This document shows, one piece after another, positions 18,282 through 26,436 of a stretch of DNA of 64,000 nt. The translations under genes and the position numbers were made by a program. The notes under the pieces were generated by a model. It saw only the letters and a list, made by a program, of their open reading frames with translations. It searched no databases and had not been told where the DNA came from. How positions within the stretch are numbered: the first letter of the stretch is position 1; each line of letters starts with the position of its first letter. Origin of the DNA: Eubacterium sp. (GTDB lineage: Bacteria; Bacillota; Clostridia; Lachnospirales; Lachnospiraceae); NCBI GenBank assembly GCA_016292095.1, contig JAEFAB010000053.1, positions 62,001 through 126,000 of the forward strand, given 5' to 3'.

Positions 18282-18311
18282 AGTGTATGCGGTGGATGCG
18301 GTAAAAATGAA
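18282..18311 (-). promoter_or_regulatory. Candidate sigma-E-type sporulation promoter of the deacetylase gene
   Basis: On the minus strand, TTCATTTT (18304-18311) and CATACACT (18282-18289) are 14 bases apart. The -10 fits the Bacillus mother-cell sigma-E pattern CATACANT and the -35 resembles KTCATATT. No good sigma-A promoter was seen in this interval. Confidence 0.5.
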
Positions 18312-18359
18312 TAAGGAAAACATTGCAGAAACGGAATATATGTTTGAAAAATATGAATG

Positions 18360-18368
18360 TGGTATAAT
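18360..18368 (+). promoter_or_regulatory. Extended -10 promoter of the leucine-rich-repeat gene
   Basis: TGGTATAAT, an extended -10 with a perfect TATAAT at 18363-18368; no convincing -35 at the usual spacing. Confidence 0.45.
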
Positions 18369-18450
18369 GAAAATAAATCAAGGAAACTTCTGGAATTCAA
18401 TTATTTTATAAAATATCAATAATTGAGAAATAGTATGTGGGAGAAATGAT

Positions 18451-19992
18451 ATGTCAGAGTTCAAGATAAAAGATAGAATATTGTTTGAATATAATGGAAA
18501 AGATGAAGTGGTAAAAATACCGGATGATGTTGAAGTAATTGATGAAATGGTATTTCAAGGAAATACAAAAGTGAAAACAGTAATCTTACCAACAACAATG
18601 AAACGTATTCGGACAAAGGCTTTTTTTGCCTGTAAAAAGCTGGAAAACATTAATCTTCCGGATGGAATTGAACTTGAAAAGAGAGCTTTTGACTCTTGCA
18701 TCAAACTGAGTAAAATATCAGATAATGAGGAAGTTGTTATAAAGAAAATAGAATATGGTGCATTTAGCTATTGCAAGAAATTAAGCACGAAGATTAGATT
18801 TGACTTGGAATCCAAAAAAATAGGTGACTTTGCATTCGGTTTTTGCGAACAATTAAAGACTGTAATAATTCAAGAGGATACTTGGATAGGGAGCAGTGCA
18901 TTTAGTTGTTGTACTCGTTTGGAAACAATCTCAGATGCTAAACAGATTCATCTGAAAAAAGTATGTAGAGATGCTTTCCTTTATTGCGATAAATTAAAAA
19001 CAATAATCACCACGCCGGATATATTAGAGAAAGAAAAGAAACAAGCAGAGCAGGTTAAGAAAACGGATACGAGTATGAAAAAAACTGATAGAAAAGAATC
19101 AAATTTGAGTCAAAAGGATGAAATATTTGAGATACATAATGGTGTGTTGAAAAAATACAATAGTAAATTAAGTGTAGTGCATGTACCGGAAGAGGTCACC
19201 GAAATTGGACGGGAGGCATTTGCATGGAATGAATATATAACAGATGTTTATTTTAAGGGGAAGATTGAAAAAATAGATAAAGGAGCATTTTTACAGTGTG
19301 AAAATCTTAAAACAATAGAATTACCGGACGATATTATAATCGAGGAGCATGCATTTGAGAACTGTTTTCAACTAAAAAAAATAACAAAAAGAGATACCTA
19401 TGTTTTAGGAACAATAGGCATGTATGCATTTGATTATTGTGAGGAATTATCAAATCATATAAAGATAGCAGAGGGTACGGTTGAATTGAAAGAGGGAACA
19501 TTTAATGGTTGTATGAATATTGGCACAGTATATATTCCGGATTCACTGGAGAAAATTGGAGAAAATTGTTTTGGAGATGTTGAGCGGTTTATATTTAACA
19601 ATAATGCCAATATGTATATTCATCTAAAAGATTACGGATATGAATGTAAAATAGTAGGGGAAATAGGAAAACAACTCGTAGAACAAATAGAAGAAAATAC
19701 CGTAAAATGTCTTTCATGCGGCAAGAGAATAGGAAGATGGAAAGAAAGATGTGCATATTGTGGAGAAAGAAATACATTTTATGTTGACAATAAGAAAATT
19801 AAGAAATTTGAAAAGATGATTATGAAACAGATAGAGAACGATCAGTTGCCAGAGTGGGAAACCATTTTTCCGGAGTGGATGTTTACCATAGAAGAACAAT
19901 GGTTATTTGGTGTTTATCCGGATGATGAATTGTATAAATGGTTTTTAAGACATGAAGTCATAAGAAAGCATAGTAGGAAGTGGAGAAAATAA
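18451..19992 (+). CDS. BspA-type leucine-rich-repeat protein with zinc ribbon, probably cytosolic
   Basis: 513 residues, without a signal peptide or anchor. Two blocks of BspA-type (LRR_5) repeats, residues about 4-195 and 227-415, are parallel copies: each opens with a short header (KDRILFEYNGKDEVVKIP / HNGVLKKYNSKLSVVHVP) and continues through matching repeats (AFFACKKLENINLPDGIELE / AFLQCENLKTIELPDDIIIE). A charged linker rich in Lys/Glu/Ser joins them. After the second block comes a zinc ribbon with CLSCG and CAYCG (about 418-440) and a helical C-terminal region (about 445-513) with several Trp. BspA repeats are usually exported, so the cytosolic location is odd. Function unknown. The gene is AT-rich like the GH16-like gene. 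Confidence 0.8.
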   Translation: MSEFKIKDRILFEYNGKDEVVKIPDDVEVIDEMVFQGNTKVKTVILPTTMKRIRTKAFFACKKLENINLPDGIELEKRAFDSCIKLSKISDNEEVVIKKIEYGAFSYCKKLSTKIRFDLESKKIGDFAFGFCEQLKTVIIQEDTWIGSSAFSCCTRLETISDAKQIHLKKVCRDAFLYCDKLKTIITTPDILEKEKKQAEQVKKTDTSMKKTDRKESNLSQKDEIFEIHNGVLKKYNSKLSVVHVPEEVTEIGREAFAWNEYITDVYFKGKIEKIDKGAFLQCENLKTIELPDDIIIEEHAFENCFQLKKITKRDTYVLGTIGMYAFDYCEELSNHIKIAEGTVELKEGTFNGCMNIGTVYIPDSLEKIGENCFGDVERFIFNNNANMYIHLKDYGYECKIVGEIGKQLVEQIEENTVKCLSCGKRIGRWKERCAYCGERNTFYVDNKKIKKFEKMIMKQIENDQLPEWETIFPEWMFTIEEQWLFGVYPDDELYKWFLRHEVIRKHSRKWRK

Positions 19993-20014
19993 TTGTGGAG
20001 AATTCGCCATAATT

Positions 20015-20055
20015 AAAAAAAGACTGTTAATCACTTCTAGTCAACAGTCTTTTTT
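20015..20055. terminator. Bidirectional terminator
   Basis: AAAAAAGACTGTT and AACAGTCTTTTTT arms around a 14-base loop, with T-tracts in both directions, serving the convergent genes at 18451 and 20058. Confidence 0.75.
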
Positions 20056-20057
20056 CT

Positions 20058-20654
20058 TTACTTCAACTCTTTACCAATATGTGGCTTAATGAAATTTTCT
20101 TCTGCAAACTCCCATAATGTTTCAGAGCCTTTGGCAGTTGTTTGGTTTCGATGATAAACCTGCTGATGGTGAATTCCGTGTTCTACCCAGGATTTTCCGC
20201 CGGTGGAATGATTCAGCATCAGTGGCTGGATTTTGTCCATAGTATTGGCAAAGCGGGCTTCCGGTGTTTCGCCGCTTTCGAATTCTTCCCAAAGGTCACG
20301 CATCATAGTGCCCTGATCATGGGGGAGCATTGCAAAGAGACGGTCGGCAGCTGCTACTTCGCGCTCACGCTTATCGGCGTTTCCTTTCTGATCGTAGGCA
20401 TAGGTATCGCCTGCGTAGATTTCAATTAGGTCATGAATTAGGCAAAGCTTCATAGTCTTTAGTACATCAATTTCTTCATTGGAGTATTCAGAAAGAAGCA
20501 TAACCATTACGGCCATGTGCCATGCGTGCTCTGCATCGGTTTCCTGTCGGCTGGCATCCCTTAAATAGGTTTGTCGAATGATTTCTTTTTCCTTATCAAT
20601 TTCTAAAATAAAATCAAATTGTTGTTTTAATCGTTCCGGTTTTTCTAAGTTCAT
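20058..20654 (-). CDS. HD domain phosphohydrolase, YfbR/HDDC2-like
   Basis: 198 residues, an all-helical HD-domain protein. Metal ligands are visible: His in AEHAWHMA (about residue 43), the HD pair in IHDLIEIYAGD (about 74) and a distal Asp in NTMDKIQP. This pattern matches the YfbR/HDDC2 5'-deoxynucleotidases, which dephosphorylate deoxynucleoside monophosphates; the exact substrate is inferred. Ribosome binding site AGGAGG lies shortly upstream of the ATG. It shares a bidirectional terminator with the convergent LRR gene and is otherwise monocistronic. Confidence 0.85.
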   Translation of the reverse strand: MNLEKPERLKQQFDFILEIDKEKEIIRQTYLRDASRQETDAEHAWHMAVMVMLLSEYSNEEIDVLKTMKLCLIHDLIEIYAGDTYAYDQKGNADKREREVAAADRLFAMLPHDQGTMMRDLWEEFESGETPEARFANTMDKIQPLMLNHSTGGKSWVEHGIHHQQVYHRNQTTAKGSETLWEFAEENFIKPHIGKELK

Positions 20655-20726
20655 AGTTCAATCCTCCTAAGGAAATTAAAGCACGAAATAGAAAATTATT
20701 CAATTTTGAAGGTAAAAACGAAACAC

Positions 20727-20755
20727 TTGACCGAAACTTAGGGGACCGATATAAT
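20727..20755 (+). promoter_or_regulatory. Promoter of the C-type lectin gene
   Basis: TTGACC 20727-20732, 17-base spacer, TATAAT 20750-20755. Confidence 0.75.
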
Positions 20756-20789
20756 AAACTTTGGAAAAACTTGAAAGGAAAAGGATAAA

Positions 20790-21689
20790 ATGAGAATGAA
20801 AAAATTAGTAGGAACTGTATTGGCTTGCGCAATGGTTATGGGATCATTTGCTGTGACACAGACAAAGACTGAGGCTGCTCTTGCAGGAAGTAAAGTGTCT
20901 AAGATTTTTGAAAATCATACATATGCGCTGTTTGAACAGGAAATCGGTTGGAAGGATGCGAAAGCATATTGCGAGAAACTTGGTGGACATCTTGTAACGA
21001 TTACATCCAAGGAAGAAAATGATTTTCTTGTAGAGACATTTTTGAAAAACTATGATGACGGTGTTTCAATTGGATTTTCTGATGAAAAAACAGAAGGAAC
21101 CTGGGCATGGGTTACCGGAGAAAAAGCAACGTATACAAATTGGTCAGAAAGGGAACCAAACAATCAATTAAACGAAGATTTTGCTTTAATTACACCAGAG
21201 GGAACATGGAATGACGGTCATTTAGATCGCGAAAAATGGGCGTTTATTTGTGAATGGGATTGTGTTGTAAGCACGATTAAGCCTTCTACTACTTATGTAA
21301 TGAGCAAGCAGCTTAGCGTAAAGGAAGCAGGAAATGCTACTTACACTTCTTTAAATCCGAAAGTTGCTACTGTAGATAAAAACGGAAACGTTAAGGCAGT
21401 TAAGAACGGAAAAGCTACAATTCTTGTTAATTCAAATGGCAAAGTGAAAATTTACATTGTTCAGGTTAAAAAGCCAAAACTGAACAAAAAGAAAGTAAAA
21501 TTGAAAGTTGGAAAATCATTCAAATTAAAGATTACCGGAAAGGTTGGAAAGGCAAAATTTTCATCTTCTAAGAAGAAAGTTGCTAAGGTTAATTCCAAAG
21601 GGGTAATCGTTGCAAAGAAAAAAGGCAAAGCCGTAATTAAAGTGAAAGTAAACGGCGTTGTTCTGAAATGTAAAGTAAAAGTAAAATAA
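20790..21689 (+). CDS. Exported C-type lectin-like protein with Ig-like tail
   Basis: 299 residues: a signal peptide (1-30), a C-type lectin domain (about 35-155), then two lysine-rich Ig-like (BIG2-type) repeats (about 160-228 and 233-299). The lectin domain shows the WKDAKAYCEKLGGHLVTI opening, an EPN triplet (REPNN), the WND motif and the final Cys in FICEW. In animal lectins EPN marks mannose-type calcium-dependent binding; transfer of that specificity to this protein is inference. The basic tail resembles the repeats in the amidase at 46033. It is transcribed alone from a consensus promoter and ends in a strong terminator. Confidence 0.87.
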   Translation: MRMKKLVGTVLACAMVMGSFAVTQTKTEAALAGSKVSKIFENHTYALFEQEIGWKDAKAYCEKLGGHLVTITSKEENDFLVETFLKNYDDGVSIGFSDEKTEGTWAWVTGEKATYTNWSEREPNNQLNEDFALITPEGTWNDGHLDREKWAFICEWDCVVSTIKPSTTYVMSKQLSVKEAGNATYTSLNPKVATVDKNGNVKAVKNGKATILVNSNGKVKIYIVQVKKPKLNKKKVKLKVGKSFKLKITGKVGKAKFSSSKKKVAKVNSKGVIVAKKKGKAVIKVKVNGVVLKCKVKVK

Positions 21690-21700
21690 TGATATTGAAA

Positions 21701-21736
21701 GGACTGTAAATCAGAAATGATTTGCAGTCTTTTTTT
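21701..21736 (+). terminator. Terminator after the lectin gene
   Basis: 13-base arms (21701-21713 and 21718-21730) closed by a GAAA tetraloop, followed by TTTTTT. Confidence 0.85.
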
Positions 21737-21749
21737 GCACGAACCTGCA

Positions 21750-21778
21750 ATGAAATAAAGAGGCTTTTATGATATAAT
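21750..21778 (+). promoter_or_regulatory. Promoter of the aldo/keto reductase gene
   Basis: TATAAT 21773-21778 with TG at 21770-21771 (extended -10) and a weak ATGAAA -35 at 21750-21755. Confidence 0.55.
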
Positions 21779-21816
21779 CGATATAGTTGTTTTAGAGAAA
21801 AGTAAAGGAGAGTATT

Positions 21817-22740
21817 ATGAAACAGGTAACAATTAGAAACGTGGAAAAGAATACACCGGCTGTGATTGCAGGGTGCATGAGATTTGCTGAAAAGAGCGTA
21901 GCGGAAGTAGCAGAGTTTGTGGACGGAGCCATGGAACTTGGCATTGATTACTTTGACCATGCGGACATTTACGGAAACGGAAAGTGTGAAGAATTGTTCG
22001 GAAAAGTGTTAAAGGAAAACTCCAATATTGACCGTGAGAAAATTGTAATCCAGTCCAAGTGCGGTGTTCGTTTGGGCATTGATTATGATTTGTCTAAGGA
22101 ACATATTTTAGGTTCCGTAGATGGAATTTTGGATAGATTGCAGACAGACTATCTGGATATTCTGTTATTGCACAGACCGGACGCTTTGTTTGAACCGGAA
22201 GAAATTGCAGAAGCATTGGACCGGTTGGAAGCCGGCGGAAAAGTAAAAACTTTTGGGGTTTCAAACTTTAAGCCATTGCAGATTGAATTATTAAAGAAGT
22301 ATGTGAAGCAGGATTTGGTGATTAATCAGTTGCAGTTTTCCCTTCCTGTTTCCAATATGATTGCAGGCAGTATGGAAATGAATATGGAATCTCCGGGTTC
22401 TGTAGATCATGATGGTGGTGTTTTGGATTATTGCCGTTTGAATGAAATGACTATTCAGGCATGGTCACCGTTCCAAATGCCGGCTTGGCAGGGCGTTTTC
22501 CTTGGAAATGACAGATACGCTGAGTTAAACAAAGAAATTGATATTTTGGCGGAAAAATACGGCGTAACACCGACAACAATTGCATCTGCATGGATTCTCA
22601 GACATCCGGCAAAGATGCAGATTGTATCAGGGACTACAAGTATCAGCCGTATGAAAGAAATTGCTGATGCGTGCAGCTTCGAGTTGACTAGAGAAGAATG
22701 GTACAAGTTGTACTTATCAGCAGGTCATCTGCTTCCATAA
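21817..22740 (+). CDS. Aldo/keto reductase, YdhF-like
   Basis: 307 residues forming an (alpha/beta)8 barrel NADPH-dependent oxidoreductase. The catalytic tetrad can be placed: Asp in DYFDHADIYG, Tyr in the same stretch, Lys in IQSKCG and His in LLLHRPD. The C-terminal cofactor-binding part includes VSGTTSISRM. The variant order and length match the YdhF branch; the physiological carbonyl substrate is unknown. Ribosome binding site AAGGAG. The DNA alkylation repair-like gene follows after 12 bases, probably in one transcript. Confidence 0.9.
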   Translation: MKQVTIRNVEKNTPAVIAGCMRFAEKSVAEVAEFVDGAMELGIDYFDHADIYGNGKCEELFGKVLKENSNIDREKIVIQSKCGVRLGIDYDLSKEHILGSVDGILDRLQTDYLDILLLHRPDALFEPEEIAEALDRLEAGGKVKTFGVSNFKPLQIELLKKYVKQDLVINQLQFSLPVSNMIAGSMEMNMESPGSVDHDGGVLDYCRLNEMTIQAWSPFQMPAWQGVFLGNDRYAELNKEIDILAEKYGVTPTTIASAWILRHPAKMQIVSGTTSISRMKEIADACSFELTREEWYKLYLSAGHLLP

Positions 22741-22752
22741 AGGAGAAGAAGG

Positions 22753-23448
22753 GTGATTAAAGAGGAAATTAAGCAGGAACTTTTGAAACGACAGGATGTG
22801 GCCTATCGCGATTTCCAGTCGAAACTGATTCCAAACGTGAGCAAAGATTTCTTTGTAGGTGTGCGGACACCGGAACTTCGAAAGTTTGCCAAAGAACTTT
22901 TGAAACGCGATGATGTGGGGGAATTCCTTCAGGAAAAGCCACATCAGTACTTTGATGAAAATCAGTTGCATGCTTTTATTCTTTCGGGTATGAAGGACTA
23001 TGATTTGTGTATGAAGGAATTGAAAGAATTCCTCCCGTATGTGGACAATTGGGCCACCTGTGATCAGATGTCACCGAAGATTTTTAAGAAGCACAAAGAG
23101 GAACTTTTGAAGGAAATCAAAGGTTGGCTGAAATCAAAGGAAACTTACACGGTACGATTTGCCGTTGGGATGTTGATGGAACACTTTCTGGATGAGGACT
23201 TCAAAGTGGAGTATCCTGAGATGGTTTCTAAAATCCGTTCTGACGAGTATTATGTCAATATGATGATTGCCTGGTATTTTGCCACAGCACTTGCAAAACA
23301 GTATGAGGCGGTGCTACCGTTTATTGAGGAGAAGCAGTTGGCTGAATGGACACATAATAAGGCAATTCAAAAATCTATTGAAAGTAACCGGATTGCTCCG
23401 GAACAGAAAGAATATTTGAGAAGTTTAAAAATTCCAAAAAAGAAATAA
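22753..23448 (+). CDS. DNA alkylation repair enzyme, AlkD-like
   Basis: 231 residues of HEAT-like helical repeats typical of AlkC/AlkD glycosylases, which excise N3- and N7-alkylated purines by flexing around DNA. Recognisable segments are YRDFQSKLIP, VRTPELRKFAKEL, VDNWATCDQMSPK and the C-terminal NKAIQKSIESNRI. The start is GTG 22753 with the strong AAAGGAG upstream; no ATG fits. It follows the aldo/keto reductase gene closely, and the shared transcript ends at the bidirectional terminator immediately downstream. Confidence 0.88.
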   Translation: MIKEEIKQELLKRQDVAYRDFQSKLIPNVSKDFFVGVRTPELRKFAKELLKRDDVGEFLQEKPHQYFDENQLHAFILSGMKDYDLCMKELKEFLPYVDNWATCDQMSPKIFKKHKEELLKEIKGWLKSKETYTVRFAVGMLMEHFLDEDFKVEYPEMVSKIRSDEYYVNMMIAWYFATALAKQYEAVLPFIEEKQLAEWTHNKAIQKSIESNRIAPEQKEYLRSLKIPKKK

Positions 23449-23489
23449 AAAAGACGCTGTATTGGTTAATGTACCAATGCAGCGTTTTT
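23449..23489. terminator. Bidirectional terminator
   Basis: Long stem AAGACGCTGTATTGGT / ACCAATGCAGCGTTTTT around a four-base loop, between the convergent AlkD-like and response-regulator genes. Confidence 0.8.
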
Positions 23490-23490
23490 C

Positions 23491-24144
23491 TTACAGACCG
23501 TGCTTTACGGCGTATACAGCCAGTTGCGTTCGGTCCTTTAAATTGAGTTTCTCCAAAATTTTGGAAATTATATTTCGTACTGTGCCATCACTTAAGAAAA
23601 GTTCTTTGGCAATTTCCTTATTATCATACCCTTCGGCTACAAGCTTTACGACATCCAGTTCTCTCTCTGTCAGCTTTTGTTTCAGTTCTTCATTCCCCTC
23701 ATCAGTATTCCCTGTGGAAACCTGATTGTAACTGTTAAACATAACTTTATAAACGCCCTGACCAAAGACATTAATTCCGTTGTAAACACTTTTTACGCTG
23801 GCAATAATTTTATCGTCTTCCATTTCCTTTAAGATATAGCCGTCAGCCCCGTTGCGAATGGCTTTATCAATGGTTTCCTTATCATCGAAAGTGGTAAGAA
23901 CTAATGCTTTCACGTTTGGACATTCTTTTTTGATGGCTGCAATTCCGAAGGAACCGTCGTACTCCGGCATTCGCATATCCATCAGAACCACATCCGGTTT
24001 GTATTTCAGTGACATTTCATAAGCTTCTTTTCCGTTCTTTGCCAATGATAGCACTTCGATGTCCGGATCCTGTTCTAAAATAACTTTAAGTCCCTGTCTC
24101 AAAATCTTTATGTCATCTGCGATAATAACTTTTATCTTACTCAT
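23491..24144 (-). CDS. NarL/LuxR-family response regulator
   Basis: 217 residues. The receiver domain (1-120) has the acidic pair ADD at 9-11, phospho-acceptor Asp56 in VLMDMRMP and conserved Thr/Lys positions in VLTTFDDKET. The LuxR-type HTH output domain lies at about 148-212 (LTERELDVVKLVAEGYDNKEIA). It is the last gene of a three-gene operon with the sensor kinase and a membrane protein. ATG 24144 has AGAGGA at the right spacing; a TTG start five codons upstream was rejected. It probably acts on the ATGTCA repeats before the operon. Confidence 0.92.
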   Translation of the reverse strand: MSKIKVIIADDIKILRQGLKVILEQDPDIEVLSLAKNGKEAYEMSLKYKPDVVLMDMRMPEYDGSFGIAAIKKECPNVKALVLTTFDDKETIDKAIRNGADGYILKEMEDDKIIASVKSVYNGINVFGQGVYKVMFNSYNQVSTGNTDEGNEELKQKLTERELDVVKLVAEGYDNKEIAKELFLSDGTVRNIISKILEKLNLKDRTQLAVYAVKHGL

Positions 24145-24159
24145 AAAATCCTCTTTCAA

Positions 24160-25452
24160 TTATATTGGAAGTTCAATTCTTGTCAGAAAGCCCTGATTCG
24201 GTGCAGTGACAAATCGAATTGTTCCCTTGGATTTTTCTACTCGTTCTTTAATCCCCCGGATGCCGTTGCTTTCTTCAATGGATTGACAGCCCACGCCGTT
24301 GTCCACGATTAAAAGCTGAACGGACTTTTCTTTAAAGGTCAGAATAATGTCTATCTTATCTGCCTTCGAATGCTTTATTGAATTAGTAATGGATTCCCGC
24401 AAGGTGTCGTAAATAATTTTTGTGAGATGGGAATACTTTTCGGAATCCTCGCCTTTCACAGTGACTTCCACATTCATATTTTTCACCTGGTTTGCCAGAT
24501 GCATAACCCCCTGTGTGATCAGCTCGTATTCACTTTCTTCACGAAGCATATTGATTGATTCTCTTAATTCTCTAATACCCTTGGCAGTTAATTCTCTCGC
24601 CCCCTGAATATACTCCAACGCATCGTCTTTGTTGTCATTGCCTACAGAAGTCTGTGCCAACTTCATATAAGACTGAATCATTGTCAAAGTGTGCCCGGTT
24701 GTATCATGTACCTGCTGTGCAATTCTGTTTCGCTCGGTCTCCAGCAAAAGTTTTTCATTGGTAATTTGCAGTTCCCTTTCCACATTTAAAAACTGATATC
24801 TAAATGTAGCCAGAAAGACTAAAAAGATTGCGATGGCGAAACCGATTGGATTGGTATCATACGGAATCGGTGACCATTGGAACAAATTCATCAGACTGAT
24901 TACTGTTGGAATAAATACTGATAATACAATCAGTGCCTGTGCCTTGTTTCGCTGGTGTTTATCGTCAGACTCTTTATGGGAAGCGTCCCGGAAAAGAATG
25001 ACTGCGCCAATTACCACATAGATATAAATAAAGATGAAATTGCTTTTAAAAAGAATATCATGTTTAATATCCGGCACAGTGAAATATCTATAATATTTAT
25101 GATGAAGTGGATTTGTCAAAATACTGAAAAAATGAAAGAGTGGAATCGCCGACGTCAATGCGATGATCTTCCATGTCAGCTTCCTTTCGGAATACAGTAT
25201 TGCAAACCACATCCAAATCATTCCGATAAAACAAATACCCAGGTCTCCGATAGAATAGCTCAGAGCTATGGTAAATACGGTGTGAGACATTGCAACCAAT
25301 AATTGGGAACTGCACCAGATTGCTACGATTCCCAAACATACAATGCACATCTTGGTAGATGGTGTATTTCGCCCTCGGAAAAAGAGCGCAGACATACTGA
25401 CAATTACAGCCAGCGTCACGATTAAATCTATAAACAGAATTGTGAAAGCCAT
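24160..25452 (-). CDS. Sensor histidine kinase, HisKA_3 type with multi-span membrane domain
   Basis: 430 residues. The N-terminal half (about 1-220) has about seven hydrophobic membrane segments, like the 7TM sensor domains of Firmicute kinases. A short linker leads to the dimerisation/phosphoacceptor helix with His249 in RIAQQVHDTTGHTL, then an HATPase_c domain with N-box RESITNSIKHS and G-boxes DNGVGC and GIRGIKERV. This type partners NarL-family regulators. The signal is not known. It lies 15 bases before the regulator and 3 bases after the membrane-protein gene, so all three are co-expressed. Confidence 0.92.
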   Translation of the reverse strand: MAFTILFIDLIVTLAVIVSMSALFFRGRNTPSTKMCIVCLGIVAIWCSSQLLVAMSHTVFTIALSYSIGDLGICFIGMIWMWFAILYSERKLTWKIIALTSAIPLFHFFSILTNPLHHKYYRYFTVPDIKHDILFKSNFIFIYIYVVIGAVILFRDASHKESDDKHQRNKAQALIVLSVFIPTVISLMNLFQWSPIPYDTNPIGFAIAIFLVFLATFRYQFLNVERELQITNEKLLLETERNRIAQQVHDTTGHTLTMIQSYMKLAQTSVGNDNKDDALEYIQGARELTAKGIRELRESINMLREESEYELITQGVMHLANQVKNMNVEVTVKGEDSEKYSHLTKIIYDTLRESITNSIKHSKADKIDIILTFKEKSVQLLIVDNGVGCQSIEESNGIRGIKERVEKSKGTIRFVTAPNQGFLTRIELPI

Positions 25453-25455
25453 AAA

Positions 25456-26436
25456 TTAAAATTCCTCTTTTTTCTCTTTCTTCTCGAAGAAGACAGCGAT
25501 TGTAATAAAGATAATCCCGACCAGGATGAAAAAGCCCCACCAAGGAACCTGCTCCCAGAACGTTCCGCTAATCTTGAGTAAGTTCAGCCCAAGAGCAATC
25601 AAACTAATCATCCAGTACTGTTTTTGATTCTTAAGAACGCCGCCTATAATGGCAACGAAAGAATAGATTAAAAAGATTACAGAGCAAATAGGTTCTGCCT
25701 CATCTCCAAGATTATGAAGCAGAAGAATTGCAGTAATCAGGTAATAACCGATTGTCAGAGTCATCTTTTGCGCATCAGTATTATCATACCAAATAAGACT
25801 TGTAATCACAATTGCAATCAGAAGACCCAGTGCAACCCACTCTTCAAAGAGATAGAGTGCAAAATTGAGATAAAATCCCCGAAGGAATATAAAGGCAAAG
25901 AAAAGCACTGCGGTTCCCACAGTCTTTACAATGCGTTGGTCCGTTTGTCCCTTGTAAACAAGAGACAGCATAAAAAACGTCATACCCACAAAGCTTGCGA
26001 ATGGTACAAAATCAAAGATGCGTTGGAAAAGATCGGTAGTCGGTCTGCAAAGTGCAAAGTAGAGAATAAATGCTTGCATCACTAATTGATATGTACCTGC
26101 AAAAAAGAATTTCTTTTCGTTTTTCAATCCCCCCAGTACAGCAAAAATCATGGCACAAACGGCGCCGTAAGGCAAAATAGTTGTTAAGTCATTGATAGTT
26201 CCTCGGAAGAATTGGGATGCTTCTGCCACAATAGCGAGGACGCCGAGAAGTGCCAATGTCATTTTGTTATACATAAAAAACTGCAATAATAGCAGAATTG
26301 TAAATGCGATAAATAATCCCACTGCATCATTGAGATGCAAAATATGGCTCATTTCGTAAACAGTGATTCCAATAAGACCGTATACCAGAACATTCTTTAC
26401 GGTTTTTTGAATCTGTTCCGATGTTTTTTCGTTCAT
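25456..26436 (-). CDS. Polytopic membrane protein, first gene of the two-component operon
   Basis: 326 residues, strongly hydrophobic with about ten predicted membrane spans and short loops; the C-terminus is a charged tail (FFEKKEKKEEF). I recognise no family. Its position as first gene of the operon, three bases before the kinase, suggests it senses the same signal, assists the kinase, or is a co-regulated effector. ATG 26436 with AGAGG was preferred; upstream in-frame codons lie in the promoter region. Confidence 0.75.
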   Translation of the reverse strand: MNEKTSEQIQKTVKNVLVYGLIGITVYEMSHILHLNDAVGLFIAFTILLLLQFFMYNKMTLALLGVLAIVAEASQFFRGTINDLTTILPYGAVCAMIFAVLGGLKNEKKFFFAGTYQLVMQAFILYFALCRPTTDLFQRIFDFVPFASFVGMTFFMLSLVYKGQTDQRIVKTVGTAVLFFAFIFLRGFYLNFALYLFEEWVALGLLIAIVITSLIWYDNTDAQKMTLTIGYYLITAILLLHNLGDEAEPICSVIFLIYSFVAIIGGVLKNQKQYWMISLIALGLNLLKISGTFWEQVPWWGFFILVGIIFITIAVFFEKKEKKEEF

